From NCBI GenBank assembly GCA_000252485.1, contig JH610630.1, positions 1 to 32,192 of the forward strand: DNA of 32,192 bases, read 5' to 3'. Under the pieces are notes generated by a model. It was not told where the DNA came from. It was given only the letters and a program-made list of their open reading frames with translations, and did no database searches. Made by a program: the position numbers and the translations under genes. Positions 26,121-32,192 of the stretch are shown here, in pieces. Each line of letters starts with the position of its first letter. The first letter of the stretch is position 1. The stretch is from Prochloron didemni P4-Papua_New_Guinea. GTDB lineage: Bacteria > Cyanobacteriota > Cyanobacteriia > Cyanobacteriales > Prochloraceae.

Positions 26121-26137
26121 GGTGGGCATTGCCCACC
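26121..26137. repeat. 17-bp palindrome, GGTGGGC-type dispersed repeat
   Basis: GGTGGGCATTGCCCACC, preceded by GTA, lies four bases before the 69-bp element copy B. A degraded relative, GGTGGGCGATGCGGACC, lies at 26293-26309. Confidence 0.65.
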
Positions 26138-26140
26138 AAT

Positions 26141-26209
26141 AGACATCTGGAAAAACTAGGGGTGCAATCTTGATATATAAGGGTTTCAGAATCAATTCTT
26201 ACGATGTCT
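26141..26209. mobile_element. 69-bp miniature inverted-repeat element, copy B
   Basis: AGACATC and GATGTCT ends; inverted relative to copy A at 14782-14850, 63 of 69 bases identical. The surrounding 26068-26524 gap holds no gene. GCCCTATGTAGGGC at 26507-26520, just after the queC stop, is a perfect 6-bp stem with a two-base loop. Confidence 0.7.
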
Positions 26210-26524
26210 AATATACTTTGATACTATTTTAGTTAGATTTTAATTAGATATTATTCAATTGCTCTTGAGTAGACGAGATACAATTTGGTTGTGGTGGGCG
26301 ATGCGGACCCTACAATTCTCTATTATATTTATAACATTCTTTTTGAGATTTCATATAAAAACGATTTATAGCGGAAATTAGTGGTTTTCAAACAGGTCCG
26401 ATTCCAGAGCCAAATCAACCAAAACCAAAACCCGCGCTTTTGTCCACAAATACAAAACTGGCGGGGTAATAACTTGAGCTATAAAGCAGACTTGACAAGG
26501 GTTACAGCCCTATGTAGGGCCTGC

Positions 26525-27193
26525 TTAAACTGTTGTTGCTAATTGAGGATAACCAGCTTGAATGAGAGCCAGATCGCGGATGCGACAAGAATCGCATAAA
26601 CCACAAGGCTCAGAGCCTCCCTTATAGCAAGACCAAGTTAACTCAATAGGTACTCCTAGGGCAACTGCCCGACGAACAATATCTACTTTAGAATCTTTGA
26701 TTAAAGGAGCGATTAATTGGGGCGCTGTTCCTTCCGTCCCCACCTTAGAAGAAAGATTTGCTAGTTGCTGATAAACTTCCAGATACTCGGGGCGACAATC
26801 TGGGTAGCCAGAATAGTCTATTGCATTGATTCCCAGGTAAATTGCCTCGGCATTTTTGGCTTCTGCAAGAGAGAGCGCAATGGCGATAAACACTGTGTTT
26901 CTTCCAGGAACGTAAGTAGAAGGAATTACTCCCGGTTGAACTCCATCTTGGGGTAAAGCAAACGATCGGTCAGTGAGAGAAGAACCGCCCCATTGAGATA
27001 GGTTGACATCTACAATCAAGTGTTCCTGAATCTTTAAAGTCTTGGCAATGTTTTGCGCTGCTTCTAATTCCCGACTGTGGCGTTGACCGTAATTGAAAGA
27101 AAGGGCGATCGCCTCCCAACCATCAGCTAAGGCAATTGCTGCTGTTGTTGCCGAGTCTAAACCTCCCGATAGCAATATTACCGCTTTTGACAT
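26525..27193 (-). CDS. queC: 7-cyano-7-deazaguanine synthase QueC
   Basis: 222 residues. QueC converts 7-carboxy-7-deazaguanine to preQ0 with ATP and ammonia, in the queuosine pathway. The PP-loop [11 protein letters not shown] is at residues 7-17, and the zinc-binding [18 protein letters not shown] (four Cys) is near residues 188-205; [14 protein letters not shown] and [12 protein letters not shown] are also diagnostic. Length is normal. ATG 27193 ([11 protein letters not shown]). It is 149 bp downstream of queE on the same strand, probably the same transcription unit or at least co-localised; queD and folE are not seen here. Confidence 0.96.
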   Translation of the reverse strand: MSKAVILLSGGLDSATTAAIALADGWEAIALSFNYGQRHSRELEAAQNIAKTLKIQEHLIVDVNLSQWGGSSLTDRSFALPQDGVQPGVIPSTYVPGRNTVFIAIALSLAEAKNAEAIYLGINAIDYSGYPDCRPEYLEVYQQLANLSSKVGTEGTAPQLIAPLIKDSKVDIVRRAVALGVPIELTWSCYKGGSEPCGLCDSCRIRDLALIQAGYPQLATTV

Positions 27194-27293
27194 TTGTAAC
27201 TCGACCGAATCTGAAAATTGACAAGAAGCTAAAAACTAAGAGGGATAAGGCTCCTATAGTTTCTGCCATTTTTTATGGAGACATTCGTCAATT

Positions 27294-27330
27294 CTTTAAT
27301 TTTGAATTTTGAATTTTGAATTTTTGAATT
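27294..27330. repeat. Heptamer array, GAATTTT family
   Basis: TTGAATT/GAATTTT units between queC and queE; the same family in the opposite sense occurs at 28394-28424. Confidence 0.8.
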
Positions 27331-27342
27331 CTCCGTCAGGAG

Positions 27343-27954
27343 CTATGTGACATTGAGGAATTTGTGGGTTTGGAGACTAATACGCCACTCTGGATGCTCT
27401 AAAACGTAGTGGAATATTAATTCTTTACTGGCGGGAGAGTTCCATTCTGGTTGTAGATACTTAACCGTTTCCCTTGGAACTTGAGCTGCTTGCTCTTCTG
27501 CCCATGTTAAATCACAATCGTTGACAACGATGACTTTTAATTCTCTCACATGCTCGTAAACACTGCCATGGGGTGGTTTGAATCTTTTGGGGGAAAACGT
27601 TACCCAATCAAATTGACCGCTGAAAACATGAGCTCCAGAGGTTTCTAAGTGAATTGGTATTTTTAATTCTTTCAGTTGCTCCGTTAAAGGGTTGAGGTGG
27701 TGGAGTAAAGGTTCTCCTCCTGTAATCACTACTATAGCAGGATTAGCCCCTTTTACTGCCTCAGCTAATTGAGCGATCGTCTTTTTAGGGTGACCCAATT
27801 GATTCCAAGACTCTTTCTGATCGCACCAGGAACAATGGACATCGCAACCCCCCAGTCTAATAAAAAAAGCATTCACTCCCGTCCAAAATCCTTCTCCCTG
27901 AACGGAGTGAAAGGCTTCTACTATTGGGTAAGAGATTTTTTTCGGGAGATTCAT
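27343..27954 (-). CDS. queE: 7-carboxy-7-deazaguanine synthase QueE (radical SAM)
   Basis: 203 residues. QueE converts carboxy-tetrahydropterin to 7-carboxy-7-deazaguanine with a 4Fe-4S cluster and S-adenosylmethionine. Residues 13-26 (EAFHSVQGEGFWTG) carry the substrate motif; CDVHCSWCD has the cluster cysteines Cys37, Cys41 and Cys44 (CX3CX2C); VITGGEPLLH and HLETSG are the SAM-binding strands; FSPKRFKPP and VKYLQPEW follow. ATG 27954 (MNLPKKISYPIVEAF) fits. It is the upstream gene of the queE-queC pair and is 51 bp from the divergent tRNA-Leu. Confidence 0.95.
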   Translation of the reverse strand: MNLPKKISYPIVEAFHSVQGEGFWTGVNAFFIRLGGCDVHCSWCDQKESWNQLGHPKKTIAQLAEAVKGANPAIVVITGGEPLLHHLNPLTEQLKELKIPIHLETSGAHVFSGQFDWVTFSPKRFKPPHGSVYEHVRELKVIVVNDCDLTWAEEQAAQVPRETVKYLQPEWNSPASKELIFHYVLEHPEWRISLQTHKFLNVT

Positions 27955-28005
27955 TAATTTTGACTTGTTAAATATCCACTCTATATGATATGCTTAGAAA
28001 AGAAC

Positions 28006-28087
28006 GCGGATGTGGTGGAATTGGTAGACGCGCACGCTTGAGGGGCGTGTGGCTTAGGCCTTGCGAGTTCGAGTCTCGCCATCCGCA
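28006..28087 (+). tRNA. tRNA-Leu (anticodon GAG)
   Basis: The acceptor arm GCGGATG (28006-28012) pairs with CATCCGC (28080-28086), discriminator A at 28087. The anticodon stem CACGC/GCGTG encloses loop TTGAGGG, giving anticodon GAG. The long variable arm is typical of tRNA-Leu; the T arm is GCGAG TTCGAGT CTCGC. The 3' CCA is not encoded. A run of six T follows about four bases later and may terminate transcription. Confidence 0.95.
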
Positions 28088-28322
28088 TAGTTTTTTCCCA
28101 GCTGTGCTAAGGATTGATACTTCTTGCAGCATTGGCGGGACAAAAAGCTTGACCGTACCAGAGGAATTGTTTAGTCCACTGTTTTGTCTGTTTTTCAAAG
28201 GATAAGTAGGGCTTGCTGTGTAAGTGTCAAAGTCAGACTGGATAGGGGTTTTCAGCTTTTTGAATCGGAAAAAAGTGCAAGGCTATCGCATCTAGAGACT
28301 CAAAATCCTTGCGTTTTATTCT

Positions 28323-28353
28323 GCGCACCGCGAAGCGGATCTCTTCGAGATCG
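28323..28353. repeat. GC-rich palindromic element, intergenic copy
   Basis: 28323-28341 matches 13478-13496 at 18 of 19 bases; 28335-28353 is the exact reverse complement of 22871-22889. It therefore joins the sequence pieces seen separately inside the Uma2, hybrid kinase and degraded kinase genes into one family. Confidence 0.7.
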
Positions 28354-28377
28354 CGGAGTAAGGTTGATGACCTTTGA

Positions 28378-28486
28378 GATATAGCGCTACGCGCAATTCA
28401 AAATTCAAAATTCAAAATTCAAAAATAGACTATGACTAGGTTTCAGGCTTTATTAATGACAATACCTAAATGCGTAGTGCTATATC
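28378..28486. mobile_element. 109-bp inverted-repeat element with internal heptamers
   Basis: GATATAGCGCTACGC (28378-28392) and GCGTAGTGCTATATC (28472-28486) are inverted repeats with one mismatch in 15. Between them lie four AAAATTC heptamers (28394-28424) and about 45 bp of non-coding sequence. Confidence 0.55.
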
Positions 28487-28565
28487 TTTGATATATGCTC
28501 CTTTATGAAAACTGGCATTGTCAGCAAGCCCTAAGTAGTCGTGCAAGATTATTTGTAGGTAGTTT

Positions 28566-28583
28566 TGCCTAAGTAATTAGGCA
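28566..28583 (+). terminator. Short hairpin TGCCTAA-GTAA-TTAGGCA
   Basis: A perfect 7-bp stem with a four-base loop. No T-run follows, so a rho-independent terminator is uncertain; it could equally be a regulatory hairpin or repeat end. Confidence 0.3.
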
Positions 28584-28738
28584 TCAATCTTATAAAGAAA
28601 TAGTTAAGTATTAAAGCTAATTATCTAAAACTGTATAGAGTTATTGTGAAAAGGTTTTTTATATGAAAAATGAAGAAGCCTAGTTGACCAACGAAAATTG
28701 AGTCTAACAGTGCGAAAAAATCTAATTGGTGATGACAT

Positions 28739-28765
28739 TTACTGTTTGCCCTAAGCAAACAGTAA
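28739..28765. promoter_or_regulatory. 11-bp perfect inverted repeat upstream of the polyketide synthase
   Basis: TTACTGTTTGC, loop CCTAA, GCAAACAGTAA. Centred about 168 bp before the synthase ATG. It may be an operator for a dimeric regulator or a transcript hairpin. A weaker pair, GACTGTT (28853-28859) and AACAGTC (28875-28881), lies 39-67 bp before the start and shares the ACTGTT core, which favours a repeated binding site. Confidence 0.45.
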
Positions 28766-28919
28766 GAATCTTTTGGTTTGTTAGAAAAAAGAAGTCAGAG
28801 TATTCTGATGATTGTTTCTTTGTTAGTTAAGCCAATTCTCTTTAAAAGATGTGACTGTTCCTAAAAATAGAGGCAACAGTCAATCAATAGAGATATATGT
28901 GTATAGTTGAATCTTTGCA

Positions 28920-31910
28920 ATGAATAACAAAACCTCAAAAATTGCAGTTATTGGCATGGGATGCTACTATCCAGGAGCCAATAATCTACAACAACTTTGG
29001 GAAAATATTCTGACTCGTCGCCGTCAATTTAGACGCACCCCCGATGTTCGTTTGCCCCTGTCAGAATACTACGATCCCGACCCAAAAGTTCCCGACAAAA
29101 CCTATGGCAGTCGGATGGCTGTCATTGATGGTTTTGAATTCGACTGGGCGAACCGACGAATTCCAAAAACCGCTGTTGAATCAACCGATATTGTTCACTG
29201 GCTAGCGTTGGAAGTCGCATTTAAAGCCATTGAAGATGCGGGTTATAGTCGCCAAACCATTCCCACAGAAAAAACTGGAGTAATTTTAGGCAATACCTTA
29301 ACGGGGGAACAAACCCGTGCAACGGGAATGCGGATGCGATGGCCCTACGTTCAGAAAGCATTGCAAGCCACAGCCCAAGCTAAAGGGATGTCACCCACGG
29401 CAACGGAGTCCTTCATGACGACAATGGAGGAAATCTATAAGTCAGCTTTTGCTGCTATTACGGAAGACTCCCTGGCGGGCGGACTCTCAAACACCATTGC
29501 CGGAAGAATTTGCAATTTCTTTAATTTGGATGGTGGGGGCTACACCGTAGATGGGGCTTGTTCTTCTTCCCTACTGGCCATCGCAACTGCCGCCAAATCT
29601 CTCGCCAGTGGTGATCTCGACTTGGCATTAGCCGGTGGAGTGGATATCAGTCTCGATACCTTTGAACTGATTGGGTTCGCCAAAACTGGGGCACTCACCG
29701 CTACAGATATGACCGTCTATGACCGTAAAGCCAGCGGCTTCATTCCCGGTGAAGGCAGTGGGTTTGTGGTTCTCAAACGGTTAGAAGATGCCCGTCGAGA
29801 TGGGGATTACGTCTATGCTGTCGTTCAAGGCTGGGGTATTTCCTCCGATGGCAAAGGTGGCATCACCGCCCCGTCAAAAATCGGTCAATCTAAAGCATTA
29901 CGCCGCGCTTACGACAAAGCCGAATACAACACCCATAATCTTGACTTTATCGAAGGACATGGTACCGGAACTCCCGTAGGCGATCGCATTGAACTGGAAG
30001 GTATTGCCTTAGCGGTAGCTGAAGATGGAGACCTTGCCCCCCGTTCCCTTGGTGTGACTTCCTTGAAATCCCTCGTGGGACATACAAAAGCAGCAGCGGG
30101 TGTGGGGGGCTTTATCAAAGCAGTAATGGCTGTCAACCAACGAGTGATTCCTCCCACCTGCGGTTGTCAAGATCCGAACCCGGTCTTTGACAGTTCTGTT
30201 CAATGTGCCTATCCCGTTCTCCAGGGAGATGTGCGTCAAGCCAGTGATATTGTGCGGGCAGGTGTTTCCGCAATGGGATTTGGTGGAATTAACTCTCACG
30301 TCACCTTAGAATCTGCCGATGCACCGTCACAGAAGTTGAAGTCACCGCTGAAAGAACGGGTGTTGTTGGTCTCGAACCAGGAAACCGAAGTCTTTGTCCT
30401 GAGTGCAGATACCGTTGAAGCGTTACTGGAAAAAACCCAAGATTTAGTCAAAGTTGCACGGGATATCAGTTTAGCCGAAATGGTAGACCTAGCGGTTGAA
30501 CTGTCCCAAGCTGAAACATCAGGAAGCGTTCGGACAGGGATTATTGCTGATACTCCGATGACATTGGTTGAACATCTGCAACATCTGGAACAGATTCTGA
30601 ATGATATGCCACCCGCAGTAGGAGAAATACGGGTTTCTCCTCAAAAAGAGATTTGGCTCGCTAACAGCATCAAACAATGTCGGGTGGCATTTTTGTTTCC
30701 TGGTCAAGGGTCTCAACGGGTGAATATGGCCCGAACTTTGGTACAACGGTACGACTGGGCGCGGGAATTTTTAGCCCAAGCGGATGACTGGTTGGAAGAA
30801 GCGGGATTTACTGCCATTAGCCCCTCAATTTATCGTTCCTTAGATCGGGCAGTCAATCAAGAACAAGTCAAAGACTGGTTAAAAACCTTAACTCGTGCAG
30901 AAATTGCACCCCCGGCTATCTGTTTTGCCTCTTTACTATGGCAACGTTATCTCAATCGTTTAGGTATTCAACCGGTTGCCGTGGGTGGGCATAGTTTAGG
31001 GGAATTGAGTGCTTTTCAAGCTGCTGGTGTCTATGACGAGAAAACCTTGTTAATCTTTGCAGCGATGCGGGGGAAAGCGATGGCAGCCTCTAGGGACAAT
31101 GGGGGAACGATGGCGAGTTTAGCCTGTTCTCAAGATGTGGCTGAACAACTGGTAAAAGGGGTCAACGGTTATGTAGTGGTGGCGAATATTAACAGCCCCA
31201 AACAAACCGTAATTTCCGGTACACCTGCCAGTGTTGCTGAAGTCATGAAACGGGCAGAAGCCCAAGAGATTCAAACTCGTCAATTGCCAGTTGCCAATGC
31301 CTTTCATTCTGAGATGGTAGCAGAAGCGGCTGAGTTTTTGCGGGGAAATGCACCCGTTCCAGCAACCCTATCTCAAACTAATTTACCGTTATTTTCCAGT
31401 GTCAACGGACAGCTAGTTCAATCTGGAATTAACTTGCGGGAATACTTTGCCCAACAGGTGACTTCTCCAGTGGATTTTGTTTCCTTAGTGAAGACTTTAG
31501 CCACTCAATGTGACCTGATAGTGGAAGTCGGGCCGGGGAAAGTGTTGTCTGGTTTAGTGAGTGCAACCGCGAATCATCCCCTGTGTTTACCGGTGGAGTC
31601 TAAACCGGGACGAGATCGGGATTTAAACACCATTGTTGCCAGTGTGTTTGTTCAAGGTAGCGAGATTAATTGGAACGCACTCTATGAAAATCGTTTGGTG
31701 CGTCCCTTTATTCCTGCCTCACAAAAACAGTTTATTGTCAATCCTTGCGAGAAACCATTGCAGGTTCCTGAAGGTGAATCAACCGATCCACTGGTTGTGC
31801 CTGTTAATCCGGTTTCTGAGGAAAATTTTGTCGAAGCATTATCCAACTATTTCACAGAGCGGGGTCCCTTTTTAGCTGAGTTAATTCGAGCTGATTTGGA
31901 AAGTTTATAA
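28920..31910 (+). CDS. Iterative-type polyketide synthase, KS-AT (enediyne/PUFA-like)
   Basis: 996 residues. The ketosynthase spans about 4-465, with active Cys214 in VDGACSSSLLAIATA and catalytic His in EGHGTGTPVGD (near 344) and GHTKAAAG (near 387). After a ~125-residue linker, the acyltransferase runs about 590-925: FLFPGQGSQ, Ser692 in GGHSLGELSAF, and NAFH near 792, which favours malonyl-CoA. A tail (965-996) contains YFTERGPFLAELIRADL. KS phrases such as RRRQFRRTPDVRLPLSEYY, VESTDIVHWLALEVA and FELIGFAKTGALTATDMTVYD match enediyne-type PKSs rather than modular ones; related loci exist in bloom-forming cyanobacteria such as Microcystis, as I recall. The product is unknown. Reduction, dehydration and ACP functions are not in this protein and must be downstream. 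No clear ribosome-binding site precedes ATG 28920. Confidence 0.88.
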   Translation: MNNKTSKIAVIGMGCYYPGANNLQQLWENILTRRRQFRRTPDVRLPLSEYYDPDPKVPDKTYGSRMAVIDGFEFDWANRRIPKTAVESTDIVHWLALEVAFKAIEDAGYSRQTIPTEKTGVILGNTLTGEQTRATGMRMRWPYVQKALQATAQAKGMSPTATESFMTTMEEIYKSAFAAITEDSLAGGLSNTIAGRICNFFNLDGGGYTVDGACSSSLLAIATAAKSLASGDLDLALAGGVDISLDTFELIGFAKTGALTATDMTVYDRKASGFIPGEGSGFVVLKRLEDARRDGDYVYAVVQGWGISSDGKGGITAPSKIGQSKALRRAYDKAEYNTHNLDFIEGHGTGTPVGDRIELEGIALAVAEDGDLAPRSLGVTSLKSLVGHTKAAAGVGGFIKAVMAVNQRVIPPTCGCQDPNPVFDSSVQCAYPVLQGDVRQASDIVRAGVSAMGFGGINSHVTLESADAPSQKLKSPLKERVLLVSNQETEVFVLSADTVEALLEKTQDLVKVARDISLAEMVDLAVELSQAETSGSVRTGIIADTPMTLVEHLQHLEQILNDMPPAVGEIRVSPQKEIWLANSIKQCRVAFLFPGQGSQRVNMARTLVQRYDWAREFLAQADDWLEEAGFTAISPSIYRSLDRAVNQEQVKDWLKTLTRAEIAPPAICFASLLWQRYLNRLGIQPVAVGGHSLGELSAFQAAGVYDEKTLLIFAAMRGKAMAASRDNGGTMASLACSQDVAEQLVKGVNGYVVVANINSPKQTVISGTPASVAEVMKRAEAQEIQTRQLPVANAFHSEMVAEAAEFLRGNAPVPATLSQTNLPLFSSVNGQLVQSGINLREYFAQQVTSPVDFVSLVKTLATQCDLIVEVGPGKVLSGLVSATANHPLCLPVESKPGRDRDLNTIVASVFVQGSEINWNALYENRLVRPFIPASQKQFIVNPCEKPLQVPEGESTDPLVVPVNPVSEENFVEALSNYFTERGPFLAELIRADLESL

Positions 31911-31966
31911 ATTCAATTCACTTGAGTTAATGTATCACACTTAACCCTTTGTACCAGGAGAAAATC

Positions 31967-32192
31967 ATGACCTTTTCTCAACATGATCTCGATTTGTCGT
32001 CACCAAATGACGAACTGGTTCAGTTACTTTCCACTTACTTTTCTCAACGGGGTTCTTTCCTAGCCAAAGTCATTCAAGCTGATTTAAAAACTTCTCCCCA
32101 TTTTGCCAATGTTTATCGCAATGGCAACGGTAATGGCAATGGCAAAACTCCTTACCTCAATGGTAATGGCAATGGTAATGGGAATGGCAAAA
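31967..32192 (+). CDS. Second polyketide-pathway protein, N-terminal part with Asn-Gly linker
   Basis: The gene starts at ATG 31967 with AGGAG seven bases upstream, 56 bp after the KS-AT gene, and runs off the window; 75 codons are visible. The first helix contains YFSQRGSFLAKVIQADL, clearly related to YFTERGPFLAELIRADL at the end of the preceding protein. It is followed by NGNGNGNGK and NGNGNGNGNGK repeats, low-complexity linkers of the kind that separate acyl carrier or catalytic domains. It probably encodes the ACP/KR/DH part of the split synthase, but this is inference. The same strand and close spacing argue for an operon. Confidence 0.7.
   Translation, partial: MTFSQHDLDLSSPNDELVQLLSTYFSQRGSFLAKVIQADLKTSPHFANVYRNGNGNGNGKTPYLNGNGNGNGNGK

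Larger units (their letters stand above)
28207..28533. mobile_element. Decayed 327-bp insertion element with 12-bp inverted ends
   Basis: TAGGGCTTGCTG (28207-28218) and CAGCAAGCCCTA (28522-28533) are perfect inverted repeats. The interior has no transposase frame but contains a palindromic element (28323-28353) and another inverted-repeat element (28378-28486) with a heptamer array inside it. It is best read as an insertion-sequence relic into which other repeats have inserted. It lies between tRNA-Leu and the polyketide synthase; the surrounding 28088-28919 gap has no gene. Confidence 0.55.

Noticed and set aside
27968-28205. Short frames over the tRNA-Leu gene on both strands
   Set aside because: Typical spurious frames over a tRNA; no ribosome-binding site or homology.

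Overview
This window looks like the chromosome of a filamentous, repeat-rich cyanobacterium. The evidence is many HIP1 octamers (GCGATCGC, e.g. near 405, 1124, 3652, 8275, 14868, 20044, 27105 and 29980), a close match to the cyanobacterial clock-output regulator RpaA, a Tll0287-like/adenylate cyclase fusion, vMAP-type HTH/STAND proteins, Uma2 nucleases, and abundant short tandem heptanucleotide repeats. I cannot name the genus. The ABC exporter and glycosyltransferase recall exopolysaccharide or heterocyst-envelope genes but do not prove heterocysts.

Layout. 1-2.3 kb: tail of a DUF4114 protein, a retropepsin-like protein, a coding remnant, and three tandem paralogues of a coiled-coil protein with a C-terminal hydrophobic anchor. 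2.4-3.7 kb: a divergent STAND-type ATPase behind three short direct repeats. 4.0-9.1 kb: glyoxalase II, a small conserved protein, a GT4-type glycosyltransferase, and an MsbA/HepA-type ABC exporter carrying two histidine-kinase-dimerisation-like repeats at its C terminus. 9.2-14.6 kb: rpaA, a 5'-truncated RNA 2'-phosphotransferase remnant, a TPS-pathway haemagglutinin-type exoprotein, a Uma2 nuclease and a small membrane protein. 15.2-21.3 kb: a class III adenylate cyclase with a haem-c-motif sensor, sppA, fni (type 2 IPP isomerase) and a secreted protein of unknown function. 21.7-26.1 kb: a degraded hybrid kinase gene, overlapping by four bases the start of an intact REC-PAS-HisKA-HATPase-REC-REC-Hpt kinase. 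26.5-28.1 kb: queC, queE (7-deazaguanine pathway) and tRNA-Leu(GAG). 28.2-32.2 kb: a nest of decayed insertion elements, then a KS-AT polyketide synthase resembling enediyne/PUFA-type iterative synthases, and the start of a second gene that opens with the same tail motif and an Asn-Gly-rich linker.

The non-coding fraction is the most unusual part. At least five families of 7-bp tandem repeats sit in gene borders. The CAACAAA/CAACCAA family lies directly against the start codons of several genes, always in the C/A-rich mRNA sense, and other families supply the stop codons of fni and the cyclase. A separate GC-rich palindromic element is found between genes and also inside three protein genes: twice in frame (Uma2 and the hybrid kinase) and once at the frameshift of the degraded kinase. 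Several miniature inverted-repeat elements (69-327 bp) fill the remaining gaps.

Best candidates for new biology: the ABC exporter with a duplicated HisKA-like tail, the split KS-AT synthase with a shared tail motif in consecutive proteins, the STAND ATPase facing triplicated coiled-coil membrane proteins, and the two repeat systems that shape gene ends and protein sequences.
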